From contig PNKE01000054.1 in the NCBI GenBank assembly GCA_013822245.1, positions 1 through 64,000 on the forward strand: 64,000 nucleotides of DNA, in the 5' to 3' direction. Position numbers and translations under genes: made by a program. Positions 20,641 to 28,471 of this stretch are shown one piece after another (the stretch's first letter is position 1; each line of letters opens with the position of its first letter). The stretch comes from Candidatus Solibacter sp. (GTDB lineage Bacteria; Acidobacteriota; Terriglobia; Bryobacterales; Bryobacteraceae). Under the pieces are notes generated by a model, which was given only the letters and a program-made list of their open reading frames with translations, searched no databases and was not told the origin of the DNA.

Positions 20641-21576
20641 TCAGCGCCGCAGCAGCCGCACCGTCCCGTTCGACGTCGTCAGATCCAGCAGCGCACCCCC
20701 ATTGCCCAGCCGCCCGTCCATCCGGTTCTTCGAACTCGTCCGCGTCACCACGTCGAAATCCGAGCTGATCGACCCGTTCGATGTCGACGCCCTCACATCC
20801 GCGTTCACCCCTTCCGGCAGCCGCACATTGATCGACGAGTTCGACGTGTGCACCGTAATCGGGTTGCCATTGTACTTCTCCACCGCCAGCGTCACCGTCC
20901 CGTTCGAACTGCCCAGGTTCAGCGCCCTGCCCGCGTCCAACTCCGCAATCGTCACATCGATCGATCCATTCGACGTGTCCGCCGAAAAACTCCCCCGTAT
21001 CCCGTCCCCCTTCACCCGCCCGTTCGATGTCTTCAGCCTCGCCGCTCCGCTGTACTCCGACACCTCAATCGTCCCGTTCGACGTCGTCGCCTCCACATCC
21101 CCATTCACCCTCCACAGCTTCACCGATCCATTCGACGTCCTCATCCGCGCCCCCCCGTCGATGTTCTCCGCCCTCAGCGCCCCGTTCGACGTCTCCAACC
21201 GCTCAATCACAACCTTCCTCGGCACCCTCAGGATGAACTTCGCCCCGCAGTTGCAGTTCCTCTCGATCGGCTTGATCGCCCTCACCCGCAAATACCCCGG
21301 CTCCGAGATCGCGTCGATCTTGATCTGCTCCATGACGTCCCGCCGCGCCGCATACTTCGACCCCGTCACCTCCACCATGTCCCTGTCCCAGCCGATGATC
21401 TCCGCCCCGCCGTTGAAGCTCTCCAGCGACACCCTCCCCCCAGCCGTCAGCTTGTAGCTGTAAGTGAATTCTTCCCTGTACCGTGTGGAGTCGCCCCAGT
21501 CCGACGGGTCAATCTCACATCCGGTCAATAAGACGGCCGCCACCACGGCCAACCAGAGCGCAGGCTGCTTTCTCAT
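20641..21576 (-). CDS. DUF4097-type beta-solenoid lipoprotein with TSNG repeats
   Basis: The 311-residue product has a lipoprotein signal ending LLTGC. The mature part contains nine copies of TSNG or a close variant (TSNGALRA, TSNGSVKL, TSNGTIEV, TSNGRVKG, TSNGSIDV, SSNGTVTL, TSNSSINV, TSNGSISS, TSNGTVRL). The first five are exactly 18 residues apart, as expected for rungs of a beta-solenoid with a stack of Ser-Asn-Gly turns. The family is a putative adhesin or envelope protein of unknown role. A Cys pair (RNCNCGAKF) lies before the repeats. The ATG at 21576 gives the signal; 18 extra upstream residues are possible. Confidence 0.87.
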   Translation of the reverse strand: MRKQPALWLAVVAAVLLTGCEIDPSDWGDSTRYREEFTYSYKLTAGGRVSLESFNGGAEIIGWDRDMVEVTGSKYAARRDVMEQIKIDAISEPGYLRVRAIKPIERNCNCGAKFILRVPRKVVIERLETSNGALRAENIDGGARMRTSNGSVKLWRVNGDVEATTSNGTIEVSEYSGAARLKTSNGRVKGDGIRGSFSADTSNGSIDVTIAELDAGRALNLGSSNGTVTLAVEKYNGNPITVHTSNSSINVRLPEGVNADVRASTSNGSISSDFDVVTRTSSKNRMDGRLGNGGALLDLTTSNGTVRLLRR

Positions 21577-21731
21577 CTCAGTGTCTCTCCCGTTCACGAT
21601 TCGGGCGTCCTTCGCCACACCGCGCGGCAATTTCGCCCTCTGTTGTTCCTATGACGGATTCTCCATCCCCATTGTTCGTACTTATGTTGATACCCGGCTT
21701 TCATAAGTCGACATGCTAAATTGGAGCTACC

Positions 21732-24700
21732 ATGCCGAAGAAGCTCCTGGCCCTCAACCGCGGTGAAATCGCCATCCGTATCTTCCGCGCTGCCAATGAG
21801 TTAGGCCTAAAAACCGTGGCCATCTTCTCGGCCGAGGACCGCCTCAGCCTCCACCGCTTCAAAGCCGACGAGGCCTACCTCATCGGCGAAGGCAAAGGAC
21901 CCGTCCAGGCCTACCTCGACATCGACGGCATCGTCGGCCTCGCCCGCGAAAAACAGGTCGATCTCATCCACCCCGGCTACGGCTTCCTCTCCGAAAATCC
22001 CGCCCTCGCCCGCGCCTGCCAATCCGCCGGCATCGCCTTCGTCGGACCCTCCCCCGAAATCCTCGACTCCCTCGGCGACAAAACCTCCGCCCGCCGCCTC
22101 GCCGAAGCCGCCGGCGTCCCCGTCCTGCCCGGCACCAAAGACCCCGTCTCTTCCTTCGCCGAAGCCCGCCACGCCGCCGGCCGCGTCGGTTACCCCCTCA
22201 TCCTCAAAGCCGCATTCGGCGGCGGCGGACGCGGCATGCGCGTCGTCCGCAAGGCCGATGAACTCGAAGCCCGCTTCCAGGAAGCCACCGCCGAAGCCGC
22301 CGCCGCATTCGGCAACGGCGCAGTCTTCATCGAACGCTATATCCGCCGCGCCCGCCACATCGAGGTCCAGATCCTCGGCGACGCCCACGGCCAACTTGTC
22401 CACCTCCACGAACGCGACTGCTCCGTCCAGCGCCGCCACCAGAAGGTCGTCGAAGTCGCCCCCGCCATCTCGCTCGATCCCGCCATCCGCGCCGCCCTCT
22501 GCGATGCCGCCGTCCGCATCGGCCGCCACGCCGGCTACTCCAGCGCCGGCACCGTCGAGTTCCTCTACGACACTGACTCCTCCGAGTGGTTCTTCATCGA
22601 AGTCAACCCCCGCATCCAGGTCGAACACACCGTCACCGAAGAGGTCACCGGCATCGACATCGTCCGCGCCCAAATCCAGGTCGCTCTCGGCGAACACCTC
22701 CACGGCGACGTCATGGGCATCCCGCCTCAGGACCAGATCCGCGTCCAGGGCGCGGCGTTGCAGTGCCGCGTCACCACCGAAGACCCCGCCCATAACTTCC
22801 AGCCCGACTACGGCCGCATCCAGACCTACCGCAGCCCCGCCGGCTTTGGCATCCGTCTCGACGGCGCTTCCGCTTACGGCGGCGCCGTCATCACCCCCTA
22901 TTACGACTCCCTCCTCGTCAAAGTCACCGCCCGCGGCCGCAACCTCGCCGAAGCCTGCCAGCGCATGGACCGCTGCCTCCGCGAGTTCCGCATCCGCGGC
23001 GTCAAAACCAACATCCCCTTCCTCGAAAACGTCATCGCGCACCCCGACTTCCAGTCCGGCCGCGTCACCACCACCTTCATCGAACACACCCCCTCGCTCT
23101 TCCGCTTCAAAGCCCGCCTCAACCGCGCCACCCGTCTGCTGAACTACCTAGGCGAAATCCTAGTCAACGGCAACCCCGAAATGGCCGGCCGCACCGCGCC
23201 CGTCACCCTCGTCCGCCCCCCCGTCCCCCTCCACGAAACCCTCACCCCGCCCCCCGGCGCCAAACAGCTCCTCGACGAAATGGGCGCCGAAAAATTCGCC
23301 CAATACACCCGCTCCTCCAAGCGCCTCCTGCTCACCGACACCACCTTCCGCGACGCCCATCAGTCCCTCATGGCCACCCGCATGAGGACTTACGACATGC
23401 TGAAGATCGCCGACTACGTCGCCCACCACCTCTCCTCCCTCTACTCCCTCGAAATGTGGGGCGGCGCCACTTTCGACGTCTCCATGCGCTTCCTCCTCGA
23501 AGACCCCTGGGTGCGCCTCCAGAAACTCCGCACGGCCGTCCCCAACATCTGCTTCCAGATGCTCCTTCGCGCATCCAACGCAGTCGGTTATACCGCCTAT
23601 CCCGACAACGTCGTCCGCCGTTTCGTCGAAGTCGCCGCCCGCGAGGGCATCGACATCTTCCGCATCTTCGACTCCCTCAACTGGCTCCCCAACATGAAGG
23701 TCGCCATGGACGCCGTCCGCCGCACCCACGGCGTCTGCGAAGCCGCCATCTGCTACACCGGCGACATCCTCGACCCCCGCCGCGACAAATACCCCCTCGC
23801 CTACTACGTCAACATGGCCAAGGAGTTGGAGCGCATGGGCGCCCACGTCCTCGCCATCAAGGACATGGCCGGACTCCTCAAACCCTACGCCGCCCACAAA
23901 CTCGTCAAAGCTCTCCGCGACGAAATCGCCCTCCCCATCCACTTCCACACCCACGACACCAGCGGCATCGCCGCCGCCTCCATCCTCAAAGCCTGCGACG
24001 CCGGCGTCGACGTCGTTGACGGCGCCATCTCCTCGATGTCCGGCTCAACGTCCCAGCCCAACCTGAACTCCATCGTCGCCGCCCTCGCCCACGACCCTAA
24101 GCGCGCCACCGGCCTCGACTTCGAAGCCCTCAACCGTTGTTCCGACTACTGGGAAGGCGTCCGCCTCAACTACGCTCCTTTCGACACCGCCCCCCGCTCC
24201 GGCACCGCCGACGTCTACATCCACGAAATGCCCGGCGGCCAGTACACCAATCTCCGAGAGCAGGCCGAAAAGCTCGGCCTCGGACCCCGCTGGCCCGAAA
24301 TCGCCCGCATGTATGCTGACGTCAACCACGCCTTCGGCGACATCGTCAAAGTCACGCCCTCGTCCAAGGTCGTCGGCGACATGGCGCTCTTCCTCATCCA
24401 GCACGGCATGACGGTCCACGAATTCGAAAATCTCCCCATCGACCACAGCCTCAACATCCCCAACTCCGTCGTCGAAATGTTCGAAGGCGACCTCGGCTCC
24501 CCCGTCGGCGGCTGGCCGCGCAAGATTGCCCGCGTCATCCTCAAAGGCGGCAAACCCCGCACCGGCCGCCCCGGCGCCCGCCTCAAACCCATCGACTTCG
24601 ACGAAGCCCGCGCCGCCGCCGAGAAACGCACCGGCCACAAGCCTTCCGAGACCGACCTCATGAGCTACCTCATGTACCCCGAGGTCTATGTCAAATTCGA

Positions 24701-25178
24701 CAAAGCCCGCGCCAGCTACGGCGACCTCACCATCCTCCCCTCGCCGCCCTTCTTCTACGGCATGAAAGAGGGCGACGAAATCACCGTCGATCTCGAACCC
24801 GGCAAGCGCATTGTCGTGAAATTCCTGGCCGTCAGCGAACCCCACCAGGACGGCACGCGCACGGTCTTTTTCGAGCTGAACGGCCAGCCCCGCGAAGTCA
24901 CCATCCGCGATCGCAAACTCAAAGCCGAAGTGAAGGCCCACCCCAAGGCCGACCCCGACAAACCCGGCCACGTCGGCGCACCGATCCCCGGCGCCATCAC
25001 GGCCATAGCTGTCGAACTCAACCAGGAAATCCAAAAGGGCGACAAACTCATGGTCATGGAAGCCATGAAAATGCAGACCACCATCTACGCCCCCACAACC
25101 GGCAAACTAACCGAAAAACTAGTCAACGTAGGCCAGTCCGTCGAACCCAAAGACCTCCTGGTGGTGATCACCGCCTAA
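21732..25178 (+). CDS. pyc: Pyruvate carboxylase
   Basis: The 1148-residue protein is a full-length single-chain pyruvate carboxylase, which makes oxaloacetate from pyruvate, bicarbonate and ATP. The biotin carboxylase part (1-450) shows AFGGGGRGMRVV and EVNPRIQVEHTVTEEVTG. The carboxyltransferase part (about 530-830) begins LTDTTFRDAHQSLMATRMR. The C-terminal carrier has biotinylated Lys1113 in MEAMKMQT. It refills the TCA cycle and can begin gluconeogenesis. The ATG at 21732 has GGAG 6-9 bases upstream. It stands alone and is followed by a dense cluster of hairpins. Confidence 0.97.
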   Translation: MPKKLLALNRGEIAIRIFRAANELGLKTVAIFSAEDRLSLHRFKADEAYLIGEGKGPVQAYLDIDGIVGLAREKQVDLIHPGYGFLSENPALARACQSAGIAFVGPSPEILDSLGDKTSARRLAEAAGVPVLPGTKDPVSSFAEARHAAGRVGYPLILKAAFGGGGRGMRVVRKADELEARFQEATAEAAAAFGNGAVFIERYIRRARHIEVQILGDAHGQLVHLHERDCSVQRRHQKVVEVAPAISLDPAIRAALCDAAVRIGRHAGYSSAGTVEFLYDTDSSEWFFIEVNPRIQVEHTVTEEVTGIDIVRAQIQVALGEHLHGDVMGIPPQDQIRVQGAALQCRVTTEDPAHNFQPDYGRIQTYRSPAGFGIRLDGASAYGGAVITPYYDSLLVKVTARGRNLAEACQRMDRCLREFRIRGVKTNIPFLENVIAHPDFQSGRVTTTFIEHTPSLFRFKARLNRATRLLNYLGEILVNGNPEMAGRTAPVTLVRPPVPLHETLTPPPGAKQLLDEMGAEKFAQYTRSSKRLLLTDTTFRDAHQSLMATRMRTYDMLKIADYVAHHLSSLYSLEMWGGATFDVSMRFLLEDPWVRLQKLRTAVPNICFQMLLRASNAVGYTAYPDNVVRRFVEVAAREGIDIFRIFDSLNWLPNMKVAMDAVRRTHGVCEAAICYTGDILDPRRDKYPLAYYVNMAKELERMGAHVLAIKDMAGLLKPYAAHKLVKALRDEIALPIHFHTHDTSGIAAASILKACDAGVDVVDGAISSMSGSTSQPNLNSIVAALAHDPKRATGLDFEALNRCSDYWEGVRLNYAPFDTAPRSGTADVYIHEMPGGQYTNLREQAEKLGLGPRWPEIARMYADVNHAFGDIVKVTPSSKVVGDMALFLIQHGMTVHEFENLPIDHSLNIPNSVVEMFEGDLGSPVGGWPRKIARVILKGGKPRTGRPGARLKPIDFDEARAAAEKRTGHKPSETDLMSYLMYPEVYVKFDKARASYGDLTILPSPPFFYGMKEGDEITVDLEPGKRIVVKFLAVSEPHQDGTRTVFFELNGQPREVTIRDRKLKAEVKAHPKADPDKPGHVGAPIPGAITAIAVELNQEIQKGDKLMVMEAMKMQTTIYAPTTGKLTEKLVNVGQSVEPKDLLVVITA

Positions 25179-25491
25179 CGCCCGCGCCCCAGCCGCCTCG
25201 TAGCGCAGGCCCGTGGCCTGCCGCATCGAGACTCGTCTCGATGCCCGGCGCCTTTGCCGGCAGTTTCGCCGGCGCCCCTTGCGAGCGGGGACTGTCTGGA
25301 GTGGACCCCGTTCCGGGTAGATCTTACCCGTGTGGGACACATCGGGCTACACCCCCCGTTGATGGAACGTGGTCAAACGACAACAAAGCGTTGCAGGGTA
25401 TTCGTTGAGAAGCAACGACTTCATCGCCACCGTCACTGTGAGGATTGGCCGGGCTATAAGTGGTAGTGGGATTGCAGGGTTGGATCGAGGA
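25179..25491. other. Intergenic hairpin-rich region after pyc
   Basis: No gene is seen here. The first 150 bases are packed with inverted repeats (see the repeat entry 25205-25323). The last 100 bases lead into the propeller-like protein gene and end in GAGG just before its ATG. Confidence 0.6.
25205..25323. repeat. Cluster of adjacent inverted repeats
   Basis: In order: GCAGGCC-CGT-GGCCTGC (25205-25221); a 9-bp stem GCATCGAGA/TCTCGATGC (25223-25244); GGCGCC at 25247-25252 and again at 25271-25276, enclosing GCCGGC twice; CCCC/GGGG (25275-25290); and CCCG-TTC-CGGG (25307-25317), which overlaps a GGGTA/TACCC pair. The left part resembles the 'tagcgcaggc...gcctgc' intergenic text I recall from related genomes, so it may be a REP-like element that also ends pyc transcription. 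Confidence 0.6.
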
Positions 25492-27216
25492 ATGCAAATC
25501 CATAACTGGATTCGAATAGCCGCCGTTGGCGCATCCGGCCTGTTGGCCGTTGCGCAAACTGCACCAGACGTCAGCAGGCTGAGTGCCACCCACAACGGGC
25601 TGGCTGTTTACGGTGCGACCAACCTGACGTTGCGCGGTGAGTCGGTGGACACTTCGCGGAAACTCGTGAAATGGGATAACGGCAGTTGGGTGACGGCAGC
25701 CCGGAACTGGGGCGATTGGGGCGATCCGCACGAGTATCAGCGTATCCAGGAAGACGCATCCGGGCGCATTCAGATGTATACGGCCACGTTCGGTTGTGGA
25801 GCATCTACCGGCATCTGCATATCCCGCGAAGCTGGGATTGTCTATTGGCGCAACCGCGAGAGCGGAGTGACGTGGGAGGTGGGCTACGGTGTCGGTGGCG
25901 TCAGCGACAATGGCGAGTGGGCCATCGCGGCGACAGACGTGCCCACGCCTGAGATGCTGGGGCCGGAGATCCGGCGAGTGCGATTGATGGACGGCCGCAC
26001 GGAGACGGTGGTGGAGTACTCGCGGCTCGCGCAGCATCCGGTGCGGCGAATCATTGCCGACAATGGGCTGATTGCGGTAACTTCCTCCGGAATACTTTTG
26101 GTCTGGCGGCCAGGGGAATTGCAGCCCGAGAAGTCCCGGGTGGATTTCGAGTCCTACGTGATCGATCCTACGGGCCAGTTTGTGTTGGGTGTCGGGGGAG
26201 CTTTCCGGTGGGACGGTAACGTGGCCTTGTACGACACACTTTACCGCGTGGATCTGAGCACAAAGGCGCTCACGACGGTGGCGCAGACGGAGAGGGGGAT
26301 CGAGCAACCGGACCTGGCGTCGGACGGGCACACGCTGGTGTTCATATCCGCAGCGGACTGGGAGGGAAAGAACCCGCAGTTGGTCAAGCAGGTGTGGCTT
26401 GCCGATCTGTGGTCCGATTCGAAGACGCAGTTGACGAATGAAACGGCGGACGTTAAGGAGGTTGTCCTGTCGGGATACGGGTCAGTGGTATACGCCGTAA
26501 CGGAGAACCTCCGCCTGCTGCGCATTGATCTCGCAGCCAGGCGGACACAGGAGATTGCGCCGGAATATCCGCGAATACTGGCCACCGATCCGGTAACGGC
26601 GCGGTGGGCGCTGGGTGGCAGGTACTGGCTGTGGGGGCGAGGATTCGGAAACGCCGAGATTCTTGCTGGAGACAAGCAATCGCCAGTAACGACGCAGTTT
26701 GAATACGATGTGGAGTTCCTGGTTCCCCCAGACGCTCCACTTGGGGAGAACTTGGCGCGAGTCGGCGCGAGTGGATCGCCGTTCCAGCCCATGGAGATCG
26801 GCGTGTCGATCACGACCGTGGCTCCAGCGTTTCTCGGATCAGGAGGCCGTGGTGTGACATGGCTTCACTTGGACGGGGCGACACCCGTAACGGAGGAGAA
26901 TCCGGCGCGACTGGGCGAGACGGTTACCGCACATATGACAGGAATGGGTCCGGTGGACGAAGCGGGCAACACGACCACCGGCTTTCAATGGTCGCTCGTG
27001 GAGAGTCACCCAGGCCCTCGCGGCAACCGCATCACCGTAAAGACGCCGATCGCGGTTATTGGCAGCCGGGCATCCGGAGAGGCTGGAGTGTACCTGGTGA
27101 CTATCCAGCTTCCGGAATCCTTGAGCGGTGGGACTGACCGGTATGACGGGATCGAGGCCGCGCTGCCAGGGGGCACTCTGCCGGCGTTATCGAGGATGCC
27201 GCTTCAGATTCAGTGA
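25492..27216 (+). CDS. Exported propeller-like protein with TIGR03437-like C-terminus
   Basis: The 574-residue product has a signal peptide (MQIHNWIRIAAVGASGLLAV). About 400 residues of short beta-strand repeats follow (for example DNGEWAIAATDVPTPEM, DPTGQFVLGVGGAF, SDGHTLVFISAADWEG), in the style of a TolB/WD40 propeller. The last 150 residues, from VSITTVAPAFLGSGGRG, look like the Solibacter-type C-terminal region: NPARLGETVTAHMTGMGP and GVYLVTIQLPESL. Function is unknown; surface sensing or binding is possible. The ATG at 25492 has GAGG immediately upstream. Its base composition is less skewed than that of its neighbours. Confidence 0.78.
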   Translation: MQIHNWIRIAAVGASGLLAVAQTAPDVSRLSATHNGLAVYGATNLTLRGESVDTSRKLVKWDNGSWVTAARNWGDWGDPHEYQRIQEDASGRIQMYTATFGCGASTGICISREAGIVYWRNRESGVTWEVGYGVGGVSDNGEWAIAATDVPTPEMLGPEIRRVRLMDGRTETVVEYSRLAQHPVRRIIADNGLIAVTSSGILLVWRPGELQPEKSRVDFESYVIDPTGQFVLGVGGAFRWDGNVALYDTLYRVDLSTKALTTVAQTERGIEQPDLASDGHTLVFISAADWEGKNPQLVKQVWLADLWSDSKTQLTNETADVKEVVLSGYGSVVYAVTENLRLLRIDLAARRTQEIAPEYPRILATDPVTARWALGGRYWLWGRGFGNAEILAGDKQSPVTTQFEYDVEFLVPPDAPLGENLARVGASGSPFQPMEIGVSITTVAPAFLGSGGRGVTWLHLDGATPVTEENPARLGETVTAHMTGMGPVDEAGNTTTGFQWSLVESHPGPRGNRITVKTPIAVIGSRASGEAGVYLVTIQLPESLSGGTDRYDGIEAALPGGTLPALSRMPLQIQ

Positions 27217-27312
27217 GTCGATGAGGCAGATCCTCGGCGGCTACAAGACCGGGGGCGTGGAAACCTGGCTGCGTCAAGCTCTGCTCCGAAGATGCCAGCC
27301 TGCTGCATTGCC

Positions 27313-27351
27313 ATGGGGCCTGGGACCGGGGGCCTGGGTCGGCCTGACCCG
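27313..27351 (+). repeat. GGGGCCTGGG repeat, copy 1
   Basis: This copy reads ATGGGGCCTGGGA, then a second GGGGGCCTGGG, then GCCTGACCCG. It differs from copy 3 at only a few positions over about 39 bases. Both have the same orientation and lie on opposite sides of the toxin-antitoxin genes. Confidence 0.7.
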
Positions 27352-27366
27352 CCCCACCCGCAATTT

Positions 27367-27465
27367 CCCCAAAACCCCTCAAAACCCCAACAAAAACCGC
27401 CCTCCCCAAACCCGCCCGACTCCCCAATCCCCGCCCCCACTCCCCCCGCACCTCCCAAATCCCCC
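27367..27465 (-). repeat. C-run tract (possible G-quadruplex array on minus strand)
   Basis: Thirteen runs of three to six C occur within 99 bases, separated by short A-rich or mixed spacers, with only five G. The minus strand therefore has thirteen G-runs, including GGGG-TTTT-GAGGGG-TTTT-GGGG. Transcription running out of the antitoxin gene would copy this into G-rich RNA. Confidence 0.65.
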
Positions 27466-27545
27466 GCCAATCGCCACTATCAATTTTCAGAGATCCCAGC
27501 CGGGACGGATCAGGCCGTCCCGCCGCGCGCGCGCCAAATCGAGGA

Positions 27546-27863
27546 TCACGCCACGGCGGAGAGTCCACGCTGTTCGACGAGCGAGAGGAGTTTGAGCGAC
27601 GCTCCCGAAGGCTGCTTTTCCCCGCGCTCCCATTTGCTGACCAGCGACGGCGTGACGTTCAGGTAGTTGGCGAAGACCGTCTGGCTGACGTGCTCGCGTT
27701 CGCGGATCGCCTTGATCTCGTGCGGCGCGAGCGGGCGCACGGGGGTGAGGCAGGCGTGGTCGAAACCTCGCATGGTCTGCTTCGTGATGGCGCCAACGTC
27801 GTGCAGGGCCTCCATGGTTTCATGGATGGCCGCCAGGGCGTCGCTACGATACTTCTTGCTCAT
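27546..27863 (-). CDS. HTH-type antitoxin (HigA/XRE-like)
   Basis: The 105-residue product has an N-terminal helical part (DALAAIHETMEALHDVGAI) and a C-terminal XRE helix-turn-helix: IKAIREREHVSQTVFANYLN, then VTPSLVSKWERGEKQPSG. It should bind the toxin made by the overlapping upstream gene and repress their shared promoter through the palindrome at 28248-28270. The ATG at 27863 overlaps the toxin stop by 20 bases. Toxin-first order is typical of higBA-like modules. Low-complexity G-rich sequence follows its stop. Confidence 0.87.
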   Translation of the reverse strand: MSKKYRSDALAAIHETMEALHDVGAITKQTMRGFDHACLTPVRPLAPHEIKAIREREHVSQTVFANYLNVTPSLVSKWERGEKQPSGASLKLLSLVEQRGLSAVA

Positions 27864-28230
27864 TCGCTTCCACCTCCACAAAGTCGCCGCGTTTCAGCAA
27901 CGCAGAGAGTTGCCTCTCTGTCAGCGTCAGAATGTGCCTTGCTGCTTCCTTGAACTGCCGCTTTTCGTCTTCATCGATGTTCGCCCGTTGGCTCTTCGAG
28001 AAGCCGTAAATCAGGAACGCCCTCTCACCTCGGCGGAACAGGATGATGACGCGATAGCCCTTCGACTTCCCCTGTCCCGGCCTGGCAATCCGCTGCCTGA
28101 TCACCTCACCGCCAAGGTCGGCCTCGATCTGCCCCTGCCCGGCCCGGGCGACCGCTTCAAGCAGGACCTCATCGGATATCCCCTCCTTCGCAGCGAATCG
28201 TTGAAACCACTTGGAGATGAAGACTCGCAC
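27844..28230 (-). CDS. RelE-family toxin (PF06296-like)
   Basis: The 128-residue product matches the RelE-like group that begins with a conserved KWFxRFAxxEGISD pattern. Here it reads SKWFQRFAAKEGISDEVL, then QGQIEADLGGEVIRQRIARPGQGKS and ERAFLIYGFSKSQRANID. Such toxins cut mRNA, usually on the ribosome; activity here is inferred. The start is GTG at 28230, the only one that keeps the conserved N-terminus. It precedes and overlaps its antitoxin gene. An operator palindrome lies 17 bases upstream of the start. Confidence 0.9.
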   Translation of the reverse strand: MRVFISKWFQRFAAKEGISDEVLLEAVARAGQGQIEADLGGEVIRQRIARPGQGKSKGYRVIILFRRGERAFLIYGFSKSQRANIDEDEKRQFKEAARHILTLTERQLSALLKRGDFVEVEANEQEVS

Positions 28231-28247
28231 GAAGTACCTGGGTCCAG

Positions 28248-28270
28248 TCTATAGCACCTGGTGCTATAGA
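28248..28270 (-). promoter_or_regulatory. Palindromic operator/promoter of the toxin-antitoxin genes
   Basis: The 11-base arms TCTATAGCACC and GGTGCTATAGA are perfectly complementary around a single T. On the minus strand, TATAGA (28253-28248) can serve as a -10, and TTGATC (28274-28269), 15 bases upstream, as a -35, so a bound repressor would block both. Autoregulation by the antitoxin is expected for this type of module. Confidence 0.8.
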
Positions 28271-28300
28271 TCAACCGCCAATCAAGCGCGTCCTCACGGC

Positions 28301-28327
28301 GGGGGCCTGGGGCCTGGGACGGTCTGA
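28301..28327 (+). repeat. GGGGCCTGGG repeat, copy 2 (partial)
   Basis: The sequence GGGGGCCTGGGGCCTGGGAC followed by GGTCTGA keeps the double GGCCTGGG core but lacks the ATGGGG lead and the GCCTGACCCG end. It lies 30 bases beyond the operator. Confidence 0.6.
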
Positions 28328-28401
28328 GAGACTGTCGGAGATAGATTCGAGTTGGCCGTAGATTGTCGGCAGCGGGCGGGGGTAGTGAAGCATCAAATAG
28401 G

Positions 28402-28441
28402 CAATGGGGCCTGGGATTGGGGCCTGGGATAGCCTGACCCG
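28402..28441 (+). repeat. GGGGCCTGGG repeat, copy 3
   Basis: This copy reads CAATGGGGCCTGGGATT, then GGGGCCTGGG and AGCCTGACCCG. It is nearly identical to copy 1, which lies 1.09 kb away on the other side of the toxin-antitoxin genes in the same orientation. It sits just past the uvrA stop. Confidence 0.7.
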
Positions 28442-28471
28442 TGAGGCCTGGATGGCTCACCTGTCAGGCCA

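Larger units (their letters stand above)
27217..27545. other. Intergenic region with repeat copy and C-run tract
   Basis: There is no supported gene; the open frames are Pro-rich and low complexity. It contains one copy of the GGGGCCTGGG repeat (27313-27351) and a tract of 13 C-runs (27367-27465). The end of the antitoxin gene borders it on the right. Confidence 0.6.

Noticed and set aside
21807-23087. 426-residue frame antisense to pyc
   Set aside because: Gly/Asp/Ala/Val shadow of a clear biotin carboxylase domain.
27128-27666. Proline-rich open frames across the C-run tract
   Set aside because: The composition is a direct result of the C-runs; no start signal or domain.
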